Below, piece by piece: positions 13,201-21,334 of a DNA stretch of 64,000 nucleotides. Within the stretch, counting starts at the first letter, position 1. Each line of letters begins with the position of its first letter. The stretch is from Bacteroidales bacterium. GTDB taxonomy: Bacteria > Bacteroidota > Bacteroidia > Bacteroidales > Paludibacteraceae. Under the pieces are notes generated by a model. That model was given only the letters and a program-made list of their open reading frames with translations. It did no database searches and was not told the origin of the DNA. The stretch is taken from NCBI GenBank assembly GCA_012837935.1, contig DUQG01000058.1, forward strand, positions 1 to 64,000, given 5' to 3'. The position numbers and the translations under genes were made by a program.

Positions 13201-16079
13201 GTAAGCGTAGCCGAATTTTGAACATTTATACAATAATAATAGTCATCGCGAGTGTTTTCTATATTAAGCGTACCACTGCCTTCGATAGTGCTGTTACTGC
13301 TGACATCTATAAGCGACCAGCCGTCAGCTTTTAAAGTGTTTGAGCCGACAATATTTATTTTAAGCCCCTCAATGCTCGATTTAATCGTATTTTTGTCGCC
13401 GGAGTTATCTGTCTTAACATTATCAAGCGTAAGGGTTGTAGTGGCAGGGTCGTAGCTTATTGAACCCTCGGTAGCACCAATAATAGCTGCCAAGTCGCTG
13501 CAGTTAATACTTGTTACCTGTGTGCCCCAAATCCATAGATTATATGGAATTTCAGGCTCTATTTTTACCTGTGTTTTTACGATATTGCCGTCAACGACAA
13601 TTGCTTTTTGGTTAGTGTCATAAACGGCATTTAGAGGCTGAGCGATGATACAGTTGAGAAGGCTTAGCTCGCTGAAACCAACGATTGAGCCGTAGTTTGT
13701 TCCGGTAGCCGACAGGGTAGCACTGTCGATAGTCAGTTTTTTATTATTACTGAAAAGACCGAAATTCCCACTTACGGCATTGACCGTACAGTTTTTGATG
13801 GTAAGAGGAACAAGTGAAAATATTGCTATTCCGTTTGTTGATGTTGCGTTAAGCGTGCCGCTGCCATAGATAGAGCCGGGTGCTTGTCCGTTCAAATCAC
13901 TAAAAACTATTGCATTATCGCTACTTGTTACCGTGTTATCCCCTATAAGCTCTATATTTACACCACCATCATAGCAAACAATTGTATTGCTACTTGTTCT
14001 GTTAATAGTAGCGCCGTTGAGGGTAAGGGTTCGGGTGTCGGGGTTGTAGCTTACGCCACCCGATACGGTGCAGCCGTCGTAGCCGTTGATAACGGTAAGG
14101 TCGTCTTTATTGACAGAAGTTACCTGCTTGCCGCAAATCCAAAGGTCGTAGGCAGGCACTATCTTTACCATATCCGTAACTACAGCACCTGATGTTGAAT
14201 TACGCACAGCATAAAAAGTTTCCGCACCTTTGCTGATAACCGCTTCGGCAGGTTCTGTAATAGTACTGCCGTTAAGGATTATATTGGCAAAGTGGGTGAT
14301 AGAACCATCAACATTCCCTTTTGACGTTACGGTGGCGTTATTGATGATGAGCGTACAGACGTTTTCGTTGTTGCAGGTAATGCCGCGTCCATTACTGGTA
14401 GCGTTTACGGTGCAGTTTTCTATGGTCAATGAACTGCCATACGTGAATAATGCCCAGCCACCGGAAGTTTGGCTTACATTCAGTGTGCCATAGCCGTTGA
14501 TGGTAGCAGATTTCTCGAAACGCACCGTGGCGTAGTCGTCGCTATTTACAGTATTGTTGTTTTGTACATTAACTATTAGTCCTTCAATAGAGGATCTTAT
14601 GGCATTTGCACCATTCGGTATAGTGATGTTCGCATTGTTAAGCGTAAGAGTTTTCGAGTCAGAGTTGTAGCTTACCGTACCTGTTACACCGTTAATAACG
14701 CTTAGGTCATCCATATTAGCACCGGTTACTTGCGTCCCACAAATCCATAAATCATATTTAGATATACCAATCTTTACTTCGCCTTTAATTACATTGCCAT
14801 CAGCACCGCATACTTCGCCATTTATTATTTGTGCATCGGCAGGCGAGATAAAAGAGCAACCTTTAAGGGTTATTCCATTATAAAAACCGCTGATTAAACC
14901 TTTCTGTGAACCTATTGCTGTTACATTAGCACCTTCAAGGCTAAGGGAAGCATACAAACCGCGGAATCCGCGATCACCATTAGTGTTTACTGTGCATCCC
15001 TTAATGGTAAGAGCGTTTTTATATACGTATATTGCCTCACCACTCGGACAGCTAACGTTAAGTGTACCGTTGCCGGTAATGGTAGTATTATTGGTGCTGC
15101 CACTACCGGCAAATTCAATTGTATAAAAAGAGCCTGATATTGTGTTAGTGCCCACAAGCTCTATTTTCAACCCGTTAATTTTAGAATAAATAGCTCTAAA
15201 ATCAGAAAGGTCTGTAATAGTAGCGTTACTGAGCATAAGGGTATTAGTGGTAGAGTTGTAGGTTACCGTACCCGTTACCGTACTGCCATTACCTGCATTG
15301 TTGACAGCAGCGGTTAGGTTGCCCTTGTTGGCATCGGTTACCCGTACGTTACAAATCTTAAGGTCGTAAGTGGGTGCTACTATCTTTACCAAATCCGTAA
15401 CTACAGCACCTGATGTTGAATTACGCACAGCATAAAAAGTTTCCGCACCTTTGCTGATAACCGCTTCGGCAGGTTCTGTAATAGTACTGCCGTTAAGGAT
15501 TATATTGGCAAAGTGAGTGATAGAACCATCGCCGGTACCTGTTGCCGTTACGGTGGCGTTATTGATGATGAGCGTACAGACGTTGCCGCTGTTGCAGGTA
15601 ATGCCGCGTCCGTTACTGGTAGCGTTTACGGTGCAGTTTTCTATGGTCAATGAATTACCATACGCGAATAATGCCCAGCCACCGGAAGTTTGGCTTACAT
15701 TCAGTGTACCATAGCCGTTGATGGTAGCAGAGTTCTCGAATCGGACTGTAGCGTATCCGTCGCTATTTACAGTATTGTTGTTTTGTACATTAACTGTTAG
15801 TCCTTCAATAGCGGATCTTATGGCATTTGCACCATCCGGTATAGTGATGTTCGCATTGTTAAGCGTAAGAGTTTTCGATTCAGAGTTGTAGTTTACTGTA
15901 CCTGTTACCGTACAGCCATTTGTGCCGTTGATAACAGTAAGATTGCCTTTATTGGCATCAGTTACCTGTACGCCACAAATCCAAAGGTCGTAAGTTGCTG
16001 CCTGCATGTTTGCAGTGCCGAATAGCATCGCCAGAGTGATGGCGAGCGTGAGTTTAAGGTTGTAAGTTTTTGGTTTCAT
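10230..16079 (-). CDS. Giant secreted repeat protein with T9SS sorting tail
   Basis: A complete gene of 1949 residues. A signal peptide (about 1-28, ending MQAA) is followed by seven repeats of about 203 residues that open with YDLWICG-like motifs at about residues 30, 238, 441, 644, 846, 1044 and 1244. Repeats contain serial strand motifs (LTLNNANI, IENCTVNA, LIINNATVTA), consistent with a beta-solenoid. From about 1445 comes a non-repetitive region (GNWNEPANWSTGTVP, LSSPVSG, NFVGNPYPSYLN), which in Bacteroidota precedes a T9SS type A sorting domain. The last 75 residues (IYVYNSVGQQVASKAISG to VVVK) match that domain. The protein should be exported by Sec, moved by T9SS and anchored at the surface. 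Repeat segments near 14165-14680 and 15385-15900 are nearly identical at DNA level, a sign of recent duplication or conversion. Function unknown; adhesin or glycan binding is inference. Confidence 0.92.
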   Translation of the reverse strand: MKPKTYNLKLTLAITLAMLFGTANMQAATYDLWICGVQVTDANKGNLTVINGTNGCTVTGTVNYNSESKTLTLNNANITIPDGANAIRSAIEGLTVNVQNNNTVNSDGYATVRFENSATINGYGTLNVSQTSGGWALFAYGNSLTIENCTVNATSNGRGITCNSGNVCTLIINNATVTATGTGDGSITHFANIILNGSTITEPAEAVISKGAETFYAVRNSTSGAVVTDLVKIVAPTYDLKICNVRVTDANKGNLTAAVNNAGNGSTVTGTVTYNSTTNTLMLSNATITDLSDFRAIYSKINGLKIELVGTNTISGSFYTIEFAGSGSTNNTTITGNGTLNVSCPSGEAIYVYKNALTIKGCTVNTNGDRGFRGLYASLSLEGANVTAIGSQKGLISGFYNGITLKGCSFISPADAQIINGEVCGADGNVIKGEVKIGISKYDLWICGTQVTGANMDDLSVINGVTGTVSYNSDSKTLTLNNANITIPNGANAIRSSIEGLIVNVQNNNTVNSDDYATVRFEKSATINGYGTLNVSQTSGGWALFTYGSSLTIENCTVNATSNGRGITCNNENVCTLIINNATVTSKGNVDGSITHFANIILNGSTITEPAEAVISKGAETFYAVRNSTSGAVVTDMVKIVPAYDLWICGKQVTSVNKDDLTVINGYDGCTVSGGVSYNPDTRTLTLNGATINRTSSNTIVCYDGGVNIELIGDNTVTSSDNAIVFSDLNGQAPGSIYGSGTLNATSTNGIAIFSLVPLTIKNCTVNAVSGNFGLFSNNKKLTIDSATLSATGTNYGSIVGFSELSLLNCIIAQPLNAVYDTNQKAIVVDGNIVKTQVKIEPEIPYNLWIWGTQVTSINCSDLAAIIGATEGSISYDPATTTLTLDNVKTDNSGDKNTIKSSIEGLKINIVGSNTLKADGWSLIDVSSNSTIEGSGTLNIENTRDDYYYCINVQNSATLTIKNCNLNLTSPKRCIIGYLNEKLIIDNATVSAANNDFNYKLVAGFNTINLINCFISEPAGAKINNGSIDVGVSKFLKIIPGTAYDLWVGGVRVTPDNKDDLSVIPAVTGTVSYNPDTQILLLDNATINSGIISEIDELIIELTGISKIIANNDGILSYKPFTIQGRGTLNVNSNTGVAIWANGTSLTVKNCILNLVGATYGIFGDNAGLATLTIDNADVSALSHVIDEGRGAIVGFNAINTTDCNIIEPSGAVFNPDKKAICYADGTIVSGKYNPVKIAATSYNLWIGGTQVTNNNKADFTAGVTQGTVSYNSDTKTLTLTNATIDATTGNNKGILSAIDELTIELVGNNTVKSGNNTGIYLENPATISGSGTLNVTATGTDQTAIYIYKTWLKINNCTVEAAGNGYGIRGFNGSVEALRINNATVTAQGAGAGSITHFNIIAFSGIIDITEPLDAEIRWGADAAYAVRDKASQAIITDKVKIGHIPTFIKDGNWNEPANWSTGTVPGATQKVVILGTAKITEDIEVAEFKIYSGYYIIVNPGKKLTVTRKSINDGTIFLLSNATNGTATLVGDVSGQAEVHQAAVNYRTYYLSSPVSGTVTTSANMGNYITFTETTDQWTSPAPFANINPVAGKGYGVQVGVNVAESERGKATTFNFTGTLNNGEVKIPITSGNKQFNFVGNPYPSYLNTIKVVANPNITKSLWFYSKLADNTPYQFTAYNVPTGLSIPDEGHDYGYIPLMQGFWVKANADVDYTFSNEMRVHKPAGSPAIFRAPQAKERQLLRLQLSNGTIKDETAILFSEEATNEWNTPKMMDQKLCIYTLKDGENLALNSSKAINYDVEIPVGVKVESGVYTFSASKLENFGTEKVFLLDKVANTVTNLSNNDIHTVNFAEAYEGTDRFALVFPRSGVITGWDGATQTEFFAFAKDKRIIVSTDAQSGTIYVYNSVGQQVASKAISGKLTTVSTVLSEGVYVVKLNNRTTKVVVK

Positions 16080-16094
16080 AGTTTTTGTCTTTTA

Positions 16095-16120
16095 TGCCCC
16101 TAATTCCCCAAGGGGGACTT
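16095..16120. repeat. C-rich palindrome arm (CCCCTAATTCCCCAAGGGGG)
   Basis: A copy of the dispersed C-rich palindrome family, located 15-40 bases upstream of the 1949-aa gene's start. Other copies are at about 43344, 60873, 60948, 61027, 61491 and 61570, with degenerate ones near 9950 and 54545. Confidence 0.75.
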
Positions 16121-16246
16121 AAGGTTACTACTGATGATTATTTGTCTTTGTTGTTGTTCTTCTTCTTGTCTTTTATCTCTTATCTTCGTACTTCCATATT
16201 TTCTTAAAAAGATTTTGTAAAAATACAAAAAGTTGGATTGTTAGGG

Positions 16247-16286
16247 AGTGGCTAAACAACAAAATTTTAGTGGCTAAACAACAAAA
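16247..16286. promoter_or_regulatory. 18-bp direct repeat, candidate regulator binding site
   Basis: The sequence AGTGGCTAAACAACAAAA occurs twice (16247-16264 and 16269-16286), exactly 22 bp apart, about two helical turns. It lies between an AraC-type regulator gene and the giant repeat gene downstream. Tandem direct half-sites with this spacing are usual for AraC-family dimers, so this is a plausible operator. The pairing with this regulator is inference. Confidence 0.5.
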
Positions 16287-16505
16287 CTGTTAAATTTGCT
16301 AAAAAAGATGGAAATTTGACGATGAAATGTGAAAATATGAAAATGAGAAGATGAGGTTAGGTTTCGGGTTTGACGTTCAAACTCGGAACACGGAATACAG
16401 AGCACAGAACACGGAATACAGAGCACAGAGTACAGAGCACAGAACAAGAAACATCTGTTTCAATCCTATCAATCAGTGTCATCTGTGTTCCAAATTTTCG
16501 TGCTA

Positions 16506-17654
16506 TTAAGAAAGGTTTTCTTGTTTCCAAACAGAGGGTTGAACTCCTTCTATGGCTTTAAAATGACGGAAAAACGTACTAGTATCGGCATAACCCAAGC
16601 GAGAGGCAAGTTCTGTCATTGTAATTTTGGGATTGTCTGTGATAAGATGTTTAGCTTCTTCTATTCGTAAAGAATTAATCCACTGACGGAAGGTAATACC
16701 CTTTTCTGCGTTGAAGTAGGAGGAAATGTAGGTGCGATTTATGCCTAAAAAATCAACTAAATCGTCGATGGTAATACCTGATTTCAAAAAATGTTTTTCA
16801 TTTATCCACTGCCCTAGACATATATTGCTGTCGAGGCAAGGCGTTTTTTCATAAACTATATTTTCCGTTGTAACTTCTGCAAAAGACTGTTCTTCCTCAG
16901 GCTTTTTTTCCACTGGCGTATCTACCATTGTCTTTTCTATCATCTCAAACTGCCAAGGATAGTTAAGCAATTTTATACCAAAAAATGTATAGAAGCAGAG
17001 CAAAGAGAGGTTGAAAACTATATTCAATACAATGTTCGAATATAGAGTAGTAATGAGAGCGAACACACCTACGCCAAGCGCACCATAGAATGCCACGGCA
17101 ATCCAACGCATACGACTAGCAACGTCGTCTGAATAGAAGTTGTCCATCACCCGACGAAATGCACGATAACGACGCACAAAATAGACTGTAAAATAGATAA
17201 GCACACCGCAATATACAACATTAAGCAAGAGGATAAACAGCTCTATCGACGACTTTGGCAACAAGAGATAACCCAATATAGTTATTACAATATAGGCAGT
17301 AACGACAGCAGTTTGCCACCTAAGTTGTTTGAATTTGATGGTTTTGGGGTCAAGCAACATCACCGAGACAATGGTAAATATAAAAGCCTGTGATACAGCT
17401 GTGGCGAGTGTTATTATTTTAATAATGATAAAGTCCTCTTCTGACACATACACAGGGTCGTTGGAATGACCAAGCAACTCTACAAGGTTTCCTGCGGCAA
17501 CAAAAAAGAAAGCCACTGCTACCAATCGCTTAGATATGCGGTAGTTACGCAACGTATCTTTGTTTTCGTTAAATTGTGTAAAAAAAAGTAAGACAAAAAT
17601 GGTGCCTGTTACAAGCATAGCCACGTCTATGTAGTAAAAAAGGTTCGTAATCAT
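16506..17654 (-). CDS. Membrane-anchored AraC-family transcriptional regulator
   Basis: 382 residues. The N-terminal 230 or so are hydrophobic with about seven predicted membrane segments (VAMLVTGTIFVLLFF, LVAVAFFFVAAGNLV, TAVVTAYIVITILGYLLL and others). After a charged linker, a C-terminal AraC-type double helix-turn-helix (about 295-380) carries GITIDDLVDFLGINRTYISS and MTELASRLGYADTSTFFRHF, the typical second-helix signature. It should sense a membrane or periplasmic signal and bind DNA directly. It is the first gene upstream of the giant repeat genes, same strand, 426 bases away, with a direct repeat between, which makes those genes likely targets. A -7 like box (TATCTTTG, 17708-17715) precedes it. 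Domain call is firm; ligand and target are unknown. Confidence 0.88.
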   Translation of the reverse strand: MITNLFYYIDVAMLVTGTIFVLLFFTQFNENKDTLRNYRISKRLVAVAFFFVAAGNLVELLGHSNDPVYVSEEDFIIIKIITLATAVSQAFIFTIVSVMLLDPKTIKFKQLRWQTAVVTAYIVITILGYLLLPKSSIELFILLLNVVYCGVLIYFTVYFVRRYRAFRRVMDNFYSDDVASRMRWIAVAFYGALGVGVFALITTLYSNIVLNIVFNLSLLCFYTFFGIKLLNYPWQFEMIEKTMVDTPVEKKPEEEQSFAEVTTENIVYEKTPCLDSNICLGQWINEKHFLKSGITIDDLVDFLGINRTYISSYFNAEKGITFRQWINSLRIEEAKHLITDNPKITMTELASRLGYADTSTFFRHFKAIEGVQPSVWKQENLS

Positions 17655-17707
17655 CGGTTATATTATATTTTCAATCCGGAATACAGATAATTTTTCATAG
17701 AGAAACA

Positions 17708-17715
17708 CAAAGATA
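17708..17715 (-). promoter_or_regulatory. Candidate -7 box for the AraC-type gene
   Basis: The minus strand reads TATCTTTG, matching the Bacteroidota -7 consensus TAnnTTTG, 54 bases upstream of the start codon. No clear TTTG -33 element lies at 19-21 bases, so support is partial. Confidence 0.4.
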
Positions 17716-17788
17716 CAAAAAAAGTGAATGGTTTTTATAATTCTTATCAAGATTTTTTGGATTGTTTAAATCAAATATTGCTGTAAAA

Positions 17789-17831
17789 AAATAGAAACTA
17801 TTTCAAAAAAGCAATGAAATAGTTTCTATTT
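17789..17831 (-). terminator. Hairpin downstream of coaC
   Basis: An inverted repeat of 17 bases, AAATAGAAACTATTTCA / TGAAATAGTTTCTATTT, lies 20-60 bases past the coaC stop, followed on the minus strand by a short T run. It probably ends the pan/coa transcript. Confidence 0.65.
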
Positions 17832-17851
17832 GTGTTTATAAAAATTTTCTA

Positions 17852-18412
17852 TTATAAGAATTTCCTAATTTCAGTAACAATCTCTTGCCAATCCAATAAT
17901 TTCCCCGTACCAATATCGCCGCAAGCCAGTTCGCCGGACGCTGTTCCAAATACGTGATAACCGTGCTTTATAAGTTTTTGAATATTTTCTTGTACAATGC
18001 TGTTTTCGTACATAGCCGTATTCATAGCGGGAAAAATCAGCACGGGACTTTTTACAGCCATCACGGTTGTGCTGAGCATATCATCGGCTATGCCGTTAGC
18101 AATTTTTCCGATTATATTGGCAGTTGCAGGAACGATGACAAATACATCTGCCGCTTTTGCCAGGTCGATGTGTTTTGTGTCCCATTTTACTACAGGGTCA
18201 AACATTTCGGTAACTACCGCATTGTGCGACATGGTTTGGAACGTAAGTGGCGTAACAAACTGCTGAGCAGCTTTTGTCATGATAACTTCCACGTTGTAGC
18301 CGTCTTTTTTTAGTTGATTTACTACTTCTATTGCTTTGTAGCAGGCTATTCCGCCTGAAACACCGATTACTACGGTTTTCTTTGTACTTGTGTCGTGATT
18401 GTTGATATTCAT
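17852..18412 (-). CDS. coaC: Phosphopantothenoylcysteine decarboxylase (CoaC-type flavoprotein)
   Basis: Decarboxylates 4'-phosphopantothenoylcysteine to 4'-phosphopantetheine, using FMN. The HFCD flavoprotein fold is visible: TVVIGVSGGIACYKA at the start, HIDLAKAADVFVIVPATAN with the catalytic His, and the FPAMNTAMYEN substrate motif. It is a stand-alone decarboxylase; in most bacteria it is fused to CoaB, which here is a separate gene just upstream (18649-19425). I chose the ATG at 18412. A longer frame from a GTG at 18448 exists, but its extra residues (KFVKIRVIRNS) come from a TTCGTAAAAATTCGCG-like tract typical of noncoding DNA here. Length about 186 residues fits the family. A hairpin follows the stop. 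Confidence 0.9.
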   Translation of the reverse strand: MNINNHDTSTKKTVVIGVSGGIACYKAIEVVNQLKKDGYNVEVIMTKAAQQFVTPLTFQTMSHNAVVTEMFDPVVKWDTKHIDLAKAADVFVIVPATANIIGKIANGIADDMLSTTVMAVKSPVLIFPAMNTAMYENSIVQENIQKLIKHGYHVFGTASGELACGDIGTGKLLDWQEIVTEIRKFL

Positions 18413-18648
18413 ACTATTACGAATTACGCGAATTTTTACGAATTTCACAAATTATTTATGTTATTAGGATGACTATATTTACGGGATGTTTTGTCTTCTT
18501 GCTTCGGACTTCAGTAAACCTAACAGGTTTCAAAAACCTGTTAGGTTTTAGTATCGCGACTGATTTGGTCTTCAGTCTTTCGACTTTTGTCTTCCGTCAT
18601 CTGTCTTCCATCTTCTGACTTCTCCCGTCTTCTGTCATCCGACATCTG
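18413..18648. other. coaB-coaC spacer with tracts and a palindrome
   Basis: A 236-base gap inside the CoA block. It contains an AATTCG-periodic tract near 18413-18450, an inverted repeat at 18516-18549 and a CATCTGTC/TCTTCTGAC-type quasi-periodic tract at about 18560-18660 that runs into the last codons of coaB. Confidence 0.6.
18516..18549. repeat. Inverted repeat AAACCTAACAGGTTT / AAACCTGTTAGGTTT
   Basis: A near-perfect 15-base inverted repeat with a short loop in the coaB-coaC spacer. It is one of several palindrome types scattered between genes in this window. It could form a hairpin downstream of coaB. Confidence 0.6.
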
Positions 18649-19425
18649 TCATCTGCCATCCATCATACTGTCAATAATCAGTTTGGCAATATCGAATTTA
18701 CCAACTGCTCGGGCAATAATCTTCTTATCTTTAACTAAAATAGCTTGATGATTGGTTTCGCCGATAGCGGAAACTTCATTGGCTACGACCAAATCGCAAC
18801 CGTTTTTTTCTGCCAGTTCATTGGCAACACGCAGTAATTCGGTTTCATTCACATTGGCAAGCAGTTTAAATCCCACTAAAAACGTATTCGAATCGTTCTT
18901 TTTTATTAATGGGATGACTTTCTTGGTTCGTTTTAATCCAATCAGAATATCATCATCCGATGAGATTTTTTCGCCTGTAGAATGTTTAGAAAGTGGATTT
19001 TCTAAAATTGAACGTACGCATTCATCCGTAAAACCATCTGCGCTTTGCAATGCTTCAATTTCTTGTGCAAGTCTGATAGTACTAACCGAATAGCTAAATG
19101 TAAAGTCCGAAATTGCCATAGAATGGATAAAATAATCCAGTTCCACTTCTTTTGTCAGCTTATCCACAGCTTGAAATACACTTTCAGCATCCGTTACAGG
19201 AATAAAATGAACTTTCTTTTTGTCTTTTTCAGCTAGTTCTTTGATAATTGCATTTTCAGTGTGGATGTAGTGAATATGAAAATCGGCAGCAGACGGTGTG
19301 TTGAACTTGGTTAGTACAGCTTCTAAGCAGTGCCAACCTAAAGAGCCCGTGCTGATGTTTGTGATTTTACGCACTCCATCCATGCTTTCAGAAGTTCCTC
19401 CGGCTGTAATGGCAATATTTATCAT
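18649..19425 (-). CDS. coaB: Phosphopantothenate-cysteine ligase (stand-alone CoaB)
   Basis: 258 residues. Joins 4'-phosphopantothenate and cysteine with a nucleotide cofactor to give the substrate of CoaC. The N-terminus (INIAITAGGTSESMDGVRKI, then TNISTGSLG) is the CoaB signature. SMAISDF, the TFLVGFKLLANV motif and VVANEVSAIG follow in the usual order. Organisation resembles the unfused CoaB known from streptococci rather than the bifunctional CoaBC. It lies between panD and coaC on the same strand. The last codons (MMDGR and the TGA) merge into a repetitive tract, so the C-terminal end may have been reshaped. Confidence 0.9.
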   Translation of the reverse strand: MINIAITAGGTSESMDGVRKITNISTGSLGWHCLEAVLTKFNTPSAADFHIHYIHTENAIIKELAEKDKKKVHFIPVTDAESVFQAVDKLTKEVELDYFIHSMAISDFTFSYSVSTIRLAQEIEALQSADGFTDECVRSILENPLSKHSTGEKISSDDDILIGLKRTKKVIPLIKKNDSNTFLVGFKLLANVNETELLRVANELAEKNGCDLVVANEVSAIGETNHQAILVKDKKIIARAVGKFDIAKLIIDSMMDGR

Positions 19426-19591
19426 ATTCTTAAAAGTTTCAGATTTCGGGTTATTAGTCGCACCTCGAGTTTGTCGTTAAGTGGATGAAGCAGTATGATT
19501 AAATTGCTTGCATTGAAAAATTTCACCGACTCGGGGCGTGACTACTACAAACAACCGAACATCCAAACATCCAAACAACCGAACAGTATTG

Positions 19592-19975
19592 TCAATCAAT
19601 AGTCTGTCCGGCAGTTTCCGTGATTTTTCTTAAAATTTGGTTATTGTCGCCCAATAAAAGTACTGTAGGCTTGTAGTTTACTGCCTCTTCAGGTGTCATG
19701 TGTGCATAAGCCATAATGATGACTTTGTCGCCGGGTTGTACCAATCGAGCCGCAGCACCGTTCAAGCAGATTGTTCCACTTCCACGTTTTCCCTCAATTA
19801 CATAAGTTTCAAAACGCGCACCGTTATTATTGTTGACAATCTGCACTTTTTCGTTTACGAAAATTCCGGCTGCATCTATCAAATCACGGTCAATGGTAAC
19901 ACTTCCGGTGTAATTTAAGTTGGCTTCGGTAACTGTAGCCCGATGCAACTTGGATTTTAGCATTGTTAAATACAT
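19592..19975 (-). CDS. panD: Aspartate 1-decarboxylase proenzyme
   Basis: Makes beta-alanine from aspartate for pantothenate synthesis. 127 residues, normal for the family. The self-cleavage site that creates the pyruvoyl group is visible at Gly-Ser in NYTGSVTID. Family motifs [20 protein letters not shown] and [19 protein letters not shown] are present. It is placed between panC and coaB, all minus strand, so beta-alanine supply and its use by PanC are next to each other. Confidence 0.95.
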   Translation of the reverse strand: MYLTMLKSKLHRATVTEANLNYTGSVTIDRDLIDAAGIFVNEKVQIVNNNNGARFETYVIEGKRGSGTICLNGAAARLVQPGDKVIIMAYAHMTPEEAVNYKPTVLLLGDNNQILRKITETAGQTID

Positions 19976-20249
19976 AGATTTTTCTAATTGTCTTCTATAA
20001 AAAGATAAATGACTATCGTATTCTTTACCTTAAATCAATTGCCACGGCTTTTAAGCCGTGGATTAATGATTTGAGGTATAAGGCTTTAGCCAAAATTTAT
20101 TTAAGTTTGGGCTCTAAAGCCCATTGAATGCTTCTAATTCACCACGCCTCCCGATAGATACTATCGGGATGGCGTGGCCGCTCGAACTTGTTCGCTTGTT
20201 TACAAGAATTAATATAACATTAGATAAAATACCCTACATTCATTTAAGA
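19976..20249. repeat. panC-panD spacer filled with palindromes
   Basis: These 274 bases hold several hairpins: CCACGGCTTTTAAGCCGTGG at 20042-20061, a GGCTTTAGCC word near 20082, GGGCTCTAAAGCCC near 20109, and a long stem at 20142-20177 (CCACGCCTCCCGATA / TATCGGGATGGCGTGG). They look like dispersed noncoding palindromes rather than one structured RNA. No gene is seen. Confidence 0.65.
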
Positions 20250-21101
20250 TTATTTTACTTCCCCCAAAATTCGATTATCAATCAGTCGGGTTTTACCAAA
20301 TTTTACAGCAACAGCTGCAAGTGCCTGATGTTCAATTTTCTTGATTTCAGTCAGATTCGGGTAATCGTAAATACCTACGTAATCAATCTCTGCCAACGGC
20401 ATTTCATTAATTTTGTCGGAAATAATCATAATAAGTTTATCAATCGCTGTTTCCCCTGCTAAAAATGCTTTTTCGCCCTCTGCAAGTGCTTGATTAAGGA
20501 TTGTAGCCTGTTTTCTTTCCTCTTCGTTCAGGTAAGTATTTCTAGAGCTCATAGCAACTCCATCCTCTTCACGTACAATCGGACAAACCACCAATTCAAT
20601 GTTTTGGTGCGTATCACGAACCATTTTCATCAGTACGGCAGCTTGTTGAGCGTCTTTCTGTCCAAAGTAGGCTTTGTCGGGTTTTACAATGTTAAAAAGC
20701 ATATTTACTACCGTAGTTACGCCTCTGAAATGCGTAGGACGTGATGCTCCACAAAGCACACGTGTAATATCGCCTTCCACTTCCACAAGAGTAGAACTTC
20801 CTTTCGGGTACATTTCCGTTACCGAAGGATAAAAAACTACATCCGCACCTGCACCAACGGCAAGTTCAGTATCTCTCTCAATATCACGCGGATAAGTTTC
20901 GTAATCTTCGTTAGGACCAAATTGTGTCGGGTTTACAAAGTCGCTTACAACTACTACGTCGTTATCAGCTTTGGCACGTCTAATAAGCGACAAGTGTCCT
21001 TCGTGCAGAAATCCCATAGTAGGAACCAATCCAACGGTTTTATTCTCCGCACGTTGAGCTTTTAAGTAGTTTCGAAGTTCGGAAATTGTTGTTATTATCA
21101 T
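20250..21101 (-). CDS. panC: Pantothenate synthetase (pantoate-beta-alanine ligase)
   Basis: 283 residues. Condenses pantoate and beta-alanine with ATP to give pantothenate. The class I-synthetase-like signatures are present: PTMGFLHEGHLSLIRRA (HIGH-like) near the N-terminus, FVNPTQFGPNEDYETYPRD, the VVNMLFNIVKPDKAYFGQKD core and AMSSRNTYLN (KMSKS-like). Length is normal. It is the third gene of the pan block, between panB and panD; the 233-base gap to panB holds a TTAAGG/CTTAATG quasi-periodic tract. Confidence 0.96.
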   Translation of the reverse strand: MIITTISELRNYLKAQRAENKTVGLVPTMGFLHEGHLSLIRRAKADNDVVVVSDFVNPTQFGPNEDYETYPRDIERDTELAVGAGADVVFYPSVTEMYPKGSSTLVEVEGDITRVLCGASRPTHFRGVTTVVNMLFNIVKPDKAYFGQKDAQQAAVLMKMVRDTHQNIELVVCPIVREEDGVAMSSRNTYLNEEERKQATILNQALAEGEKAFLAGETAIDKLIMIISDKINEMPLAEIDYVGIYDYPNLTEIKKIEHQALAAVAVKFGKTRLIDNRILGEVK

Positions 21102-21334
21102 TTGTTTTATTCGTTTTTCTTTATACTAAGGTATGCTCTTTTTTCCGATATTGTTTTCTTTAACATTAAGAAATTAAGGCTCGTTAAGGTTTTTCATTAA
21201 GTAGGTCTTAATGTGCCTAAGCTTCTAAATAATCTTAATGTTTATAAGTTGAGAAATAAAGGCACAAACCTCTGAAATTTAATATGTTAGTTAAACAATT
21301 AATCCTATCAGGCAAAATTTCCAACATTCATCTT

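Larger units (their letters stand above)
16080..16505. other. Intergenic region upstream of the giant repeat genes
   Basis: These 426 bases contain, from the repeat gene outwards: a C-rich palindrome arm (16095-16120) inside the probable leader; an 18-bp direct repeat with 22-bp period (16247-16286); and a quasi-periodic tract rich in GAACACGGAATACAGAGCAC-like words (about 16375-16450). No standard TAnnTTTG promoter was recognised on the minus strand. Confidence 0.55.

Noticed and set aside
10369-15714. Plus-strand ORFs across 10.3-15.7 kb
   Set aside because: Antisense shadows of the 1949-aa repeat protein; several are repeated copies of the same meaningless peptide.
19976-20249. A riboswitch or structured RNA between panD and panC
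   Set aside because: The hairpins are unrelated palindromes of types also seen elsewhere; no known riboswitch layout recognised.
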